Positions 1 to 12,800 of a stretch of DNA of 64,000 nt are shown here, one piece after another. The position numbers and the translations under genes were made by a program. Numbering within the stretch: position 1 is the first letter of the stretch; each line of letters starts with the position of its first letter. Source of the stretch: Pohlia nutans (taxonomy: Eukaryota; Streptophyta; Bryopsida; Bryales; Mniaceae). The DNA is taken from positions 3,846,501 through 3,910,500 of the forward strand of contig CM040086.1 of assembly GCA_022496805.1 (NCBI GenBank), written 5' to 3'. The notes under the pieces are model-generated. The model was not told the origin of the DNA. It did no database searches and worked only from the letters and a program-made list of their open reading frames with translations.

Positions 1-38
1 TGAAGCCCCTCGGGGACTTACGGTCCTTTAGGGGTTAA
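1..38. mobile_element. Right end of a TTAA-type MITE (cut by window)
   Basis: The first 38 bases read as the end of a short TTAA-type element. A small palindrome, GCCCCTCGGGG, is followed by GGTCCTTTAGGGG and a TTAA target copy at 35-38. The layout matches the right end at 32340. The rest lies left of the window, presumably in an intron of the synaptotagmin gene. Confidence 0.6.
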
Positions 39-94
39 CATATCATTGATGTTTCTATCCAGTCAGTCAGGATTTGAGAGAGATATCGTAGTAC

Positions 95-2389
95 CGTGGT
101 TTTCTTCCTCAACCGTTTTTGCTTCATCATGTAGAGGACCACATATGGGTCACTCTTGCCCTGGAAATCAATGGGAAGAAGGTTTTCAGCACGCAACACA
201 GTGATTGACAATATCCCTTGAATCAACTCCCACATTACTCCCTTGCGAGAAAACCTTCAAAGACAATCAGTGAGAGAGGATTAGTCTGCAAATCAGAACA
301 TAGATATTATTATTATTAGTCTTATGACTACGTGGATTTCAGTAAAATGAAATTGTTTCCAAAAACATTCAGATAGTTAACATCATAGGGACCGAGGCAA
401 GATTGTAGTATTATTGTTATCATGTACCTGTCACTTAAACAAGTGCTCCTTCTTCTGTGCCAACCCCCCACGTCCGAAGCAGAGAGACGATTCGTTGCAA
501 CGTCTACAAACCCCTGAAGTTCTTCCTCGTCATAACATCGATGCACCAGCTCAATATTTACCTAGAATCAGCCCGAATCACATCACAAGTGAGCTGTTCG
601 AATTGTGTTTGGTGTTCCTAAACTTTAACCCCTATAGGACCAAGGATTTATGGTTTTAAAATGACAAGTTTAATCAATCATATTGTGAAAATTATAATTT
701 AAATGGCACCAAATTTTATATCACTCGAATTATCACGTGAATAATATTACATATGTTGAATAATTAAAAAAAAAAATTTAACAAAAAAGAATCAACATAA
801 AACCTACTCAAAATTACTGAAAAAACAGGAGCCACCTGGTGCAACAATCAGCTGAAATTGTTTGATATAGATCGGACTTTCAGATAGTGGTGTAAGTGGA
901 TAGGAAGGCATAAACCCCGAAAGGACCAAGAAGCCCAAATTGGGCCTCGTGTTTTTTATAGCGGTTTTGAATAGGTCCTATTTAGGATTCCATTCATTCA
1001 AATTTATTTCTCTTTTGATCAACAGATGCAATATTCACTGATCTCCAGAGATGTAAAATCTGGTCCTATCTGAATTGTATATTTTTCACTGTAATATGAT
1101 CGATTGAATTTGTCATTATAAAACTATGAACCCTTGGTCCTTTTAAGGGTTAAACACTATGATTGGTCTGACATTGATGCTTGAGAAGCAACCGCAAGTG
1201 ATCTGGGAAATTAAGAGGTGGATGAGAATGATTTTATTACCTTTCCTCTGTACTTGGTTTCCTGCAAGCTTCCCAGGCATTGCATATCCTTATAAACTTT
1301 CAGCCACCGTTCTGTGACTCGTCCCTCCTCAAGTGCCTGAAATCAGTGCGATTCAATAATTACAACGTTCCTAGAAAATGAATGCGCTAATATTTTGTTA
1401 CAATTGGAAAAGCAGTTATGGCTGTTGGTAAAATTGAACTGTTGCAGTCAACTGATTCACAAACAGAATCTTCTCCATGATTCATGAGACGACCAGTCTT
1501 CTTGATCAGTGTGACCGACCATATGGAGAAAATTTTCATTGTCTTAAAGTTCTTGCAACAGTCTAATTTTAACTGAAAGAAAACCTTGATGTTGGAATAG
1601 GCATAGTGATCCTCACCTGCAAGTAAAATTGACAGTATCCCAACGTCTGAAATTCTTGAGGAGCCGCTTCGTCAAACAAAACAATCACAATTTTGCCTTC
1701 CTCCAAGTCAGTAAACTCCAGCTCAAAGAGCTCATTCCAGATCGGATTCTTGTCATGTCTCTGGAGCAAGCAAGCAAGAGATGACGGCATCACTCAGTTT
1801 CGTAGTATCGTCTTCTGTTAAAGGACCAAGGAAGGAGCAAGGATTCATGGTTTTAAAATGAAAAATGCAATCAATTCTATTGTGAAAAACATATTTCGAA
1901 TAGGACCAAGTTTTATTAGCGAAGAACGTTGCACGTGTCGGTCAAAAATCAAATAAATTTGAACAAAAAGAAGTCTATACAAGACCTATTCAAAACTTTA
2001 AAAGAAATCGTGAGACTCAGTTTGGACTTCTTGGTCCTTTAGAGGTTAGTGTGATTCTCATCCTGAAAGTTCTATTGTAGCAAAGAGAATGTAAGATTGA
2101 ATAAAATGCTTTCAAAGGTCAAAGGGTTAGGGCGTTACATGTTCCTTACTATGGTCGTGCTCCTCCTCATATGCCCCGGAGTAGCATGGATGTACAGCAC
2201 TGCAAAGGGATCAGGGGGCTTTCCTATATCCCACAAGTCCCTTCCCTGCACCAACTTTATGTCCAGGATTCCAACAAGCGGTTTTCCACCCGCCCCCGGT
2301 GCTCTAAAGATCGCTGCATTTCGTCGTGGGCACATGTGGCGCCGTAATCTGATGAACACAAGCTGGCATTAATATACATAATTATATGA

Positions 2390-2456
<67 letters not shown>

Positions 2457-5400
2457 ATTTTTTACCTAGAAAGGATCATATATATAGAGATTTATAAATA
2501 CATACATGATGCCTATTAATATATATGCCTATGTATATACATAGAGAGATATAGAGAGAGAGATATAGAGAGAGAGATATATAGAGAGAGATATAGAGAG
2601 AGAGATATAGAGAGAGAGATATAGAGAGAGATATATATTAATATATATACAGTATGATGCCTATCAGTATGTCTACTCTATGGAGCAATTACAAAGAACG
2701 ATTGTACATACCTAGTAGGGTTGCCATCTGTAGGTATTCGAATTACTGGAATACAGATTCGCATAGGCCAGCTCAAGGACTCTAATACAGCAGAGTGTAT
2801 CATTTCCTGTCAAACACGGATAGTTACCCTGTGCGTCAAAGAAGACTTACACATGAAGCTTTGATATGATTGTGACAAGGTATAACACAGTGCAATCTAC
2901 AATGACCCGAAGCACAATAACCTTTGCTGATTGTTATATCAGGAACCTCACCTCGTCAAATGTCCCCCCTGGCGACATTCTCCAAGGGGTGCTCCACGGG
3001 AGGTTCCCGATAGTTACTACATTCTAGCCGAGTTTTGTTTCCTACTTAATGCATAATTCTTGTGATTTTCCACTAGCAATGGCCACTGTAGCCTCCTTTG
3101 CATAACTTACTTTCAAAATGCTTCTCAGACCAAAGAATAGAGATTTCTCAGCATTTCTTACGTGGAGCTTCTCGGTCACACCAGGAATATTTGTGATGTT
3201 TTCTCCGACAACCTTAACGACGAAGTCGAATTTTTTCTGGTCCAAGCATGAAGAGATATATATCAGCCAAAACTGTGTGCCTATTTCTCCATCAAGACAC
3301 TGTGATTTGATGTTTGAAAACGCCCATGATTCTGTAGGCTAGCCTACAGATATTACATTCTCGTTTGCTACTATAATAGCAAATCCACTTTACAAAAAGA
3401 AAAGAAAGAGAATACCTGAACCTCTACATCAAGACCGAGAATTATTGGACTTTGGCATAAGAAACCTCAGGTCTAGAAGGTTTACGGACCTGTGTCCTGA
3501 TTGAGAAGGTAACAGCTCCAAATCCAGGTAGCTCGTCCACCAAAGGCTTGAAAATGAACCGTAAGATAAACTTCAAGTGTATGTTTTTTACCTAGAAAGA
3601 AAGCACATACAATATATCAGTGGCACAGCGAGTTCAGATGCACTTCCGCAATAGTTGTGATTGTGACTCCTTGTCGATACAAAAGAGCTCGTGGTGTTTG
3701 TCGGTATAACTTGGAGGAGAATCAGTACTAGAGCCCACACTGAAACAATTCCTAAAATATGAATACCAAATCCAAACCATGATAGTTACAATTTAACTGA
3801 ATAGACCGAAGCAAGGAAGGGGGAGAATAATAGTACTTACCTGAACAGGGAAAGAGACACCCATTATCGATGACACTCCCAAGATGCAGCTTGCGTTTCC
3901 AATCCAGCGCAAGTCCATGTCTATTGAAATCTCTTTTGGCTCCAAATCCAGCATTCGAAGTCCTGACATTCAGCGCCAACTGACTTAGGAACATGCATTG
4001 ATCAAAACATGAATAGAATTGAACAAAAGGAACTCCACTTAGAATCTACTCAAAAATGCTAAAACAACATGAGGCCCAATTTGGGTTTCTTGGTCCTTTA
4101 GGGGTTAAAAGCGAATCTAAGGTTTCCCTGCATTTTAAAAACTAAGAACTTAGGGGTAATATTACTTTGAACGAAAGGATATTAACGTCAACATAAAATA
4201 CATCAGGATACACGAGTACACACAAAAGTCTGTCAATGAGCTAGAATCCTAAGTAGGCTGGTCAACGGAAACAATTTAGGGAACTGGACACATGTAAAGA
4301 ATTGGACACAGAATTTGTCCATGACCGGATTTGCAGCAATTAATCGTTCAAAGCGAAAGCCAAACCTTCGGACTGGGGAGCAACTGTGCCAAGCGTAAGC
4401 TCCTGGAAAGAGACAGAATTGGCAAAGGCAGGCTTGTAATTATCAAGGTAGGGCTGCCACTGCTCCATTAACATCTTTGAGTAAGCCTGCCTCATCACAA
4501 TGACCTACCTTTAACACGGTCGAATAGAATAGAGACTTTGCCAATGAAAAATCTTTTCAGAGCAGATTCAAGACTCACTCACTTGCCAGGAAAAGAACAT
4601 TCATAATCCGGAACAATGATACTCTACCTAAAAGACTTCAGAAGTTAGGCTAATTATTCTCGTGACCTGAAACTTAGTTCAGATCACAAATTATAGAAGC
4701 TCCATCAGCATGCTTTTCAATAAAATTACACTGTTTCAAAAAAATTATGGAATTTGCATGTATCATAAAACTGAGTTTCTTTGAGAAGTTTGTACCTCGT
4801 TGAAGAAGGGCCACATCTTTTTCAGCACGACATTGAACCAATCGATCTGTTGAGCAAATCGCCCTTCAACTGGGTTAGCTAAGTAAGAAGCGGATTTCAA
4901 GACTCTGGATCATGAATGAGTTTGCATTCAATACTACAAGTGTCGAATCGAAAAACCAGATGGAAGCAGAATCATTGTGAAAAAAACAAAAAAATTAGGG
5001 TTAGCTCAGTCTGTAAATCTCTGAATCAAAAGCGACACCCTTCGACAGACACCCTTCCATTCTTCTTACTCTCGTTAACAACTCAGCAAATCATTTTCTT
5101 ACTCTCGTTTAACAACTCAGCAAATCATTTTCTTGCTCTCGTTACCTTCTCAAGGTCGCTGTGAAGAATCCACCGAGGAAGCACTGATGTGGGAAACAGG
5201 AACCGGAAGTCATCTTGCTTCATTTCCGAGATCGCGAAGATGAGGGCCGCCTGTGATCACATCAATCTCTGCATCATCATCATCATCATCATGGAGGTGG
5301 AGGTATCTCTCGACGCACAAAAAAGAAGAAAAAGAAAATGACACATACCGTAAGAGGCACCTACGCATGCAAGTGATCAGCAAGCTACAATTAACTGGGG

Positions 5401-5769
5401 TTTGGAGGCATCGGTGAAGTACTAAAGGGTTGTGTGCCATTGATTGCACAGTAGACACAAGGAGAATGATGTCCTAACCTTTGCTCGACGTTCACGAGAC
5501 CGGCTGACTTGGGCATGGCTGAATGCCACGATCACTCCCAAGCCTGCAATGAAGCCTGGAATGATGCCAAACAGTAACGCCGCAGATGTACTCCCAGCTA
5601 GGAACGCTGGAACCGTTCCAACGACAAAGACGTAGACTGCTTCCCGTCCGAATCTCTCCCCGGGCGTCAGATGCGTGTAGAACGCGGTTTGCAAATCGTC
5701 CCAGAACTGTCCACACGATGCAAGCAGTGACCCCGTCCAGTTCACCAGTTTATTTGCCATGTCTTCCAT
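95..5769 (-). CDS. Plant-type synaptotagmin / extended-synaptotagmin (SMP + C2 domains), 3' part outside window
   Basis: Thirteen exons were joined by translation and splice phase: 5479-5769, 5146-5250, 4796-4846, 4366-4504, 3841-3962, 3490-3591, 3162-3236, 2712-2806, 2150-2303, 1617-1760, 1241-1336, 435-561, 95-216. They give 541 residues in one open frame. A membrane hairpin or anchor lies at about residues 44-80, followed by an SMP lipid-transfer domain (about 105-300, with WFN..LKKMWPF, LTLGTVAP and LSWPMRI blocks). C2A (about 325-420) contains GKPPDPF, and the start of C2B contains DFQGKSDPYVVL. By family knowledge such proteins tether the ER to the plasma membrane and move lipids. The start ATG at 5769 begins the first exon. 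The donor of exon 12 (about 434) was chosen by phase and is the least certain. C2B continues off the left edge. Several introns hold TTAA-type MITEs. Confidence 0.9.
625..842. mobile_element. TTAA-type MITE, 5'-intact, right tip missing
   Basis: This copy starts TTAA-CCCCTATAGGACCAAG and carries the family body, ending in the palindromic stretch GGAGCCACCTGG. That stretch matches the left end of the copy at 49800 in inverted orientation. The final GGTCC..TTAA tip is absent. It lies in a synaptotagmin intron. Confidence 0.7.
911..1153. mobile_element. TTAA-type MITE, 243 bp
   Basis: Left end AACCCCGAAAGGACCAAG is followed by the palindrome GCCCAAATTGGGC. The right end is CTTGGTCCTTTTAAGGG then TTAA. 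The body matches the 238-bp family (copy at 8519). The left target copy is mutated to TAAA. Intronic. Confidence 0.75.
1817..2048. mobile_element. TTAA-type MITE, inverted orientation, worn ends
   Basis: The body runs GGTTTTAAAATGA at the left to CTTGGTCCTTTAGAGGTTA at the right, in reverse orientation to the copy at 911. The left CCCC is lost (TTAAAGGACCAAG). Sits in a synaptotagmin intron. Confidence 0.65.
2393..2638. repeat. (AT)n and (AGAGAT)n microsatellites
   Basis: An uninterrupted AT run of roughly 55 bases is followed about 90 bases later by a compound ATAGAG/AGAGAT tract. Both lie within a synaptotagmin intron. Confidence 0.95.
3992..4108. mobile_element. Half copy of a TTAA-type MITE
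   Basis: Only the right half is present: family body, then GAGGCCCAATTTGGG and TTGGTCCTTTAGGGG-TTAA ending at 4108. It abuts the synaptotagmin exon at 3841-3962. Confidence 0.65.
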
Positions 5770-6842
5770 TTTGATCGATCGCCGTCCTAAGCTACACCCT
5801 TCATTTCCAATCTGAGCTACATGTTGTAATTAATGGAGGCCAATATTCAATCTACGTCACTGGCATTTCCCGATTCCGTATTGCAAACCCCAACATCTCG
5901 ATCACACAATGCGTGAGATCTTTCTTCTTTTTCCTTCTGTTTCAAATCTTGTCACGAAATACATCATGTAAGAATTTGTGGAACCGATATCATGGGTTCC
6001 GATATTCATGATGCGATGCTAATTTCATGAATGCACAGACAGGTCTACCCTCTTCTAAAGAATGTTGCGCAAAACCTATCGGTCGCCAGTGACCGAGCTC
6101 GTCTCGACAACATCATCTCCGACGCAACAATGGCGGTCCTGACAGAGTCCCTCGGATTGACAAGCCCTTCCAGTCATACAAACGCATACAAAACAAGAGA
6201 TTTCTCGATGTGAAGGCCAACAAAATATCCTCCATGACTTCCATTCTGTTGCGATTTTCGCAGATGCACCTCACATCCAATTCGACGCAACAAAAATCCC
6301 TCATGGATGGGAGAGTTCCATGGGACGAGTACATACAGTAAGTAACTTAGTGCTGGTGCCGAAACAATGGCATCAAATCACCCTATTAGGGATCCGGACA
6401 ATTAGGGATGAATGGCCACATGACCCAGGATGAACACAGAAACAGGGGTCCGTCATTCTGTTTTCTCAACTGGGATGTTGTTGTAAGTTATCAATCATAA
6501 GGAGTGTGACGCGCTGCCACGGAATTTCAGTTCCAACCGGTGAATTTTTTATTTTTCATTATTTCAAGAGAGGTGCATTTGCTATTTGGAACTTTTGAAA
6601 ATTGATGGCAATTGGGTAAGGCTGTCGAATTTTTTGAAAATTGGCATTCATAATGTGTAGAATCTCACAAAAACAAAAACCTTTGAGAATTGAAATCGCG
6701 AGGTTCTCTCTCATGGATCGAGACAGGAGTCACGTCCTCGCTCAAAAGTAGCTCGTTGCAAAAGCGAGCCCTAATTGAGTTACTTGCAGTACGGTAATCG
6801 AGAGGACATGCAATTTCTCAGTCTGCAAAAGTAGTGAGAAAG
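5770..6842. promoter_or_regulatory. Shared 1.07-kb upstream region of two divergent genes
   Basis: The synaptotagmin start (5769, minus) and the PLD-like start (6843, plus) face away from each other, so both promoters must lie here. I see no convincing TATA box or conserved motif. Short ORFs in this interval show no family features. Confidence 0.5.
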
Positions 6843-9800
6843 ATGGTATCGGCAAGAGATGAGCAGAGGCAGATGCAAGCGATGGGGTTGGTGATGGGCG
6901 TGACGGTGCTGCTGTTGGTGCTGCTGGTAGCGCGCGGGGGGCAGCAAGGCAAAGCGTGGCAAGAGAAGGAGGATTCGTCGTGCAAAGTATGGTTGGTGCA
7001 GTCGATTCCGACGGACATGCCGGAGCTTGAACGAGTGGCGGGGGTGTTGAGCACGGCGGACGTGCTGCGATGGTTAGCGGGCAACGCCACGGACGCGTTG
7101 GACATCACGGCGCAGTACTGGGAGCTTGTGGCGGAGCCGGACAATCCCCTGTCCGGTGACTACGGATTCTCGGCGCAGCAGATGGAGCAGTTCGGCGCGC
7201 CCGCGGGTCAGGCTGTGTACGCGTCGCTGCTGGCCGCTGCGGACCGAGGCGTCTCCATCCGGTGATTGTGCTCAATCTTCATGCTTGTACAAATCCACCC
7301 TATGTCACTGAAAGAAATCATAAAAGGTTACACTTTTTTTGATTTTTTTCAATCATGGGAATGTAGTCAACTCGCATCTCTACGTACTTCTTCAATTAAG
7401 ATTCGTCTTTCGGAAATACCCACATTGAGAATTTAGGCTCAACCTTAGCTAATACGGAGTACTTGCATCGTCTGCGTGTAATACTTGCATCGTGTAATAC
7501 TTTTCTATGCCCAATCTTCTGTGCGTGTAATATCATACTTGTCTTGTTGATCGATTTTCAATCTAAATCAGTTTGCTTCGTTTGATTCCTGAAGAAACAA
7601 AGCATTTATGGTCTTAGAATGATGGATCCTAATGTTGTATCACGAGAATCAATGAAGAACATTGCATGTGTTGGTCAATAAATGAACGAAATTGAACTAA
7701 AGAAAGTCTACTCAAAATTGCCCAATTTTCCTCTTGGTCTTTGAGGGGCTAAGTGGGATCTACAAATTACTGCTGATGGGGGTGTTTCTGTAGGTTTATT
7801 GCATCGTCTGCGTGGAATACTTGCTATGCTCAATCTTCTGTCAGTGCGTGTAATTAATACCGTAATTGCATTGTCTTGTTGATCGATTTTCAAGCTAAAC
7901 GGTTGTTGGTTCCGCAGAATACTGCAGCACGAAGGGTTCTCTCCCAGTTTCGATGCCGAGTCAGCGGCTATGGCGGCAGGCAGGCCCAATGTGCAAAACC
8001 GAACGCTCCTCTTGACCAATTGGTGGGGCTCCGGCATCATTCACAGCAAGCTTTGGATTGCCAACAACCAGGATGCCTACCTCGGATCCGCCAACAACGA
8101 CTGGAAATCTCTCACACAGGTAATAAATAAAATCATACTCCCTCCGTCCCAAAGTTATTGTCCAACTTGTTTGCTTGGTATTTCTTTGAGCCAATTTCAT
8201 TGATCATATTGTAAGAAACATTATTAAAAGGGTCCAAATTATGTCACTAGAATGATTGAAGAACATTGCATGTGTTCATTGCAACCTAAATAAAACTAGC
8301 CACAAGTAAGTATTTTTTTGACCTACTTAAAAAAGCACTTTCAAACATGACTTTCAAACATGACAATAACTTTGGGACGGAGGAAGTATGTTTCTTCTTG
8401 GGCCTCATACTTTCTTTTGTCCAGTTTTCTTTCTTCTTTGGCCCCGTCTGAATTCTCTTCTTGATCAGTTATTTCAAAACCATGAAACCTCGGTTCGTTC
8501 AAAACCATCTGCAGAGCCTTAACCCCTAAAGGACCAAGAAGCCCAAATTGGTTTTCATGTTTTTTTTGCAGTTTTGAGTAGGTCCTATGTACAGTTTCTT
8601 TTGTTCGAGTTTATTTTTGTTTTTGATCAACACATGCAATGTTCTTCACTGATTCCGGTGATATAAAATTTGGTCCTATCTGAATTATTTATTGATTTTT
8701 CACATTATTAGCAATTGGATTTGTCATTTTAAAACTATGAATGATCCTGGGGTTAACCTAGTGCAGGTGAAGGAAGTGGGAGTGTATTTCAGAAGCTGTT
8801 CCACAGTTGTGAAACTGCTGGAAGGGTACTTCAACAATTTCTGGACGCTCACCTCGTTGAATGCATCCGAGCATACCTCTGTAATCTGGGACCAACAATG
8901 GCAACTCCAACGCACAGTGCCATGTTGGTCTCACTTTGTAGACTCCGAGGAACGTTGCCTGTACGTGAGATTCTCTTCTGATTGCATTGTTAACCCTAAT
9001 AGGACCAAGGATTCATGGTTCTAAAATGACAAATCCAATTGATCATATTGTGAACAATATAACTTAGATGAGATCAAATTTTATATCACTGGAATCAGTG
9101 AAGAACATTGCATGTGTTGGTCAAACAACAGTTACATTTGAACAAAAACTCTATGTGGACTTCTTTTTGTTCAAATGTAACTGTTGTTTGACCAACGTAC
9201 ACTTTACGGGTTAAAGCGAGGAATGATGTAAGGTGGTTACATTCCCAACTGGCGCCTTAAACCAACAACTAGGGGCATTTTTTGCAATCAATGCTGCAAT
9301 GATGTTGGTTGTAGCATGAGTTACAGTTGGTAATGGGTTCTCTCTTCTTGGTTTAAGTATATGTAAGTGTGGTTATGGATTTGTTGTTGTTCGTTTAAGC
9401 ATCTTTAGTGTGTGCAATACAAATCTTCTTTGGACAGAAACAACTCTACCTATGTGACGTGAATGAGATGAGTCATACTTCAACTTTGAAAATTTATAAC
9501 TAATTCGTTCTTCATCCAAAAATTATGTTTCAACTTGTGTTGGAATCTATTTCTTCTTGCCTAACTCTAAAAAATAATAATACTAAATAATATCAATGTC
9601 TGATATCCGTATTTCTTATTCAGTTGGGAATGGGGTAACCACCTTAATCTGAGCCCTCACTCTTTCCCTGCAGATCGCCATTCCCGAAATACACCAGGAC
9701 CACCTCACATGTGCAGGGTTATCCTTCGTTGTCTGATCCGCCTTTCTTCCCCTTGCTGCTCCACACGCCGGGGTGGGAAAATGGGAGCGAGCCAGGAGCT

Positions 9801-12800
9801 TCGGCAGCTTACATTTCTCTTGCGCCCCCCGAGGTGAGCCTATGTGCACATGGCGTGAGTTTTTTTTGGAATCTTTTAGTTGTTGCCAAGAGAAAATTGA
9901 ACCCAATGCAAGTTGTTTCATATGTTTTGAAGTTCTATAGAATTGTTCATGAATTTCCAAAGTTGTTGTGGAGTTTTCCCCAAAACACGCATTAATCTGA
10001 TTTAACCCCTGACGGAACAAGAAGCTCAAATTGTATGTATTTTTTTTTAGCAGTTTTGAGTAGGTCCTATGTGGACTTCCTTTTGTTCAAATTTATTTGT
10101 TTTTTAATCAACACATGCAATGTTCTTTACTGATTCCAGTGATATAAAATGTGAATCATGTTTTTCACAATATGATCGATTGAATTTGTCATTTTGAAAC
10201 CATGAATCCTGGGTCTGTCCCCTAAGGTCTTACATGAGAAGGCTAAAATCGAATCTTTTCTTTGGTTAACCCTTAAACGTCTGATGGGGATAGTATATAT
10301 TTTGTCTTATAATTGAGCTTTTCTACCAACAAGAAACTTTGAATTGGGATCTTAAGAGCTCATTAGAACCGCATTGATCTAAATTTCAACTTTTCTTCTG
10401 AACTCACCCATTAAAGGTGTGAATCCATTCCAAATACAAACAAAATACACCGTATTCTACTGGCCGCCACGGCACGTTCAGACGTTTAGGGGTTAATAGG
10501 TTGCTACTTGAATGGCGTTGATTGAAGTTCTAGATGCATGGTTTAACCCCTAAACGTCCCAGCATCCAGAAACTGGATCACGAACGGATTCAAAGTCCTA
10601 TAACTCTCTCATACAATTTTGGATAACTTTCATCCAAGTCATCTTTGCAAGCCTATTAAATTCTCTACCAATTAGATTAAATCACTTGTGATGGGGAGAT
10701 GTTGATAGTATTGGAGAGGCCTCCAAATGCAAGTATGTCAAATTTGTTGGGTAGATTTCATGCATGCAATGGTCCTCTCATGCACATCTAGCATCTACTT
10801 GTGTTCAAAGGATCAGTACGTTTAGTGGTTAAGGAGCCTTCTTCTGAGATGAATTTGCTTGTTCTGTTAGATTGCGTCCGGGGACTCGTACCAGATGGAT
10901 GAGCAGGGATGGCTGGACACCATTCTGTCAGTGCCTGTGAATGGAACCGTGCGCATCAATACCATGGATTGGCTTGGACAGTCCCAGTTTTTGGACGTGG
11001 ATGTTTTCTGGCCCGTCTTCTCAGATGCTATCTCCAAGGTTCTCTAACCTTACCCTTTTCATAGCTACTCTTTTTTCTTTCATAGCCTGAGATTCATAGA
11101 TACCTTTGGTTGCACAACACTCCAACCATCATCTCACATTGAGAATGCATAACATTCTTGAAAGAAGCTCCTCATTCATTCAAGAAAGAATCAGGCTATG
11201 TAAGATTTTCCACTCCTTTGACATGATCTTTGTCTGACTCTCATGCTTGTACATGCTGAGTTCAAGATAGAAGCCCCTGACAACAATACTCATCAGGAAT
11301 TTAGGACCCCACGGATTTTAAATGACTTCCGTGTGACATCTGATATTTCATGGGTTCGTACATTTTTTGCACGGAGTTCCTGCTAATTCCACACAGATTT
11401 TGTACTTTGTTAGATAAAAAAATGAGTGAATATAGAAGCCGTGTGGATTCAGTGTAGAATTAGCGTGAAATCCGTGCGAAAAATGTATGAACCCATGAAA
11501 TAGCAGATGTTGCACAAAACTCGTTAAAGTCAATGAGGTCCTAAATTCCTGATGTAGCTCCAGGATTGATACTTGTGAAGCGTGCTTTCTCATTGAATCC
11601 AAATCATGTCTTGGTTTTTATATGTTGTGTGCACTCGTAGAACACCTTCAGAATGTCATATGTGCTTTTGAATAGATAGAAACTCCGGTCCTCTTTTGAG
11701 TTTGGCGGGAATAAAGTGTCTGTTTGACCCACCAATGAATCAGTGCCCATCGGACAAAGAAGTACTTTTGAATACAATGTGTTTGATGATAGTATGGCCA
11801 TGATGCTGAACTCCACCCGGTAGTCTTTTCCAAGCATGCATCGTGAATTGTCCCTAACATCAATAACTTCCTGACAATAGCTCCGGGATTCATACTTGTG
11901 AGCGTGTATTCTCAGGCATATTGATTGAATGCAAATCATGTCTCATATGTTGTCAATTGAAATGGGTGCACTCATAGAACACCTTCAGAATACGTACATT
12001 TATATGTACACCTTCATAGTATTGTACATTACATCAGGAATTTAGGACCTCACTGATTTTTTAATGATTTCTGTGCAACATTCGATATTTCATGGGTTCG
12101 TACATTTTTCACTCTAATTCTGCACTAAATCCGCACGGCTTCTACATTCACTCTTTTTGTTATCTTACACAATGCAGAATCCGTGTGTAATTAGCGTGAA
12201 ATCTGTGTAGCATCCGTGCGAAAAAAGTACAAACCCATGAAATATCGGATGTCGCACAGAAATCATTTAAAATCCGTGGGGTCCTAAATTCCTGATGTAT
12301 ATTTTGAATGATGGTGTCACTAGTAGAAATCTTGTCAAATGTGACTTACCTTTAATGACTAAATTCCGTTGTGACTTTTCCATAGTGACTGAAAGTATAT
12401 GGTTGAACTCCACCAGGTAGTATTTTCCAAGCACGCCACGGTGAAAGTGATGGTGGCACACTGGAGGACGACGCTGGAAGGAACAAAGAAGTATTTGTTG
12501 TATCTGAACGCCACGAATGCGCTCTGCAAGTCGTCGGTGTACAACAGCTGCAAGGGGAAGGTGGAGGTGAAGAATTTCGAGGTGCCGGGGTGGGACGCAA
12601 CGGGACCTGCAACGGTGAGGGGCAACAAGTATGCAGGTTTCGCCGGCGTGAACCATGCCAAGTTCGCGGTGAGCGACGCGAGGGCGCACATTGGCACCAG
12701 CAACCTGGTGTGGGACTACTTCTATGCCACGGCCGGCGTCAGCTTCGGCACATACGATGCTCGCATCGTCTCCCAACTGCAAGCCATCTTTGATGCAGAC

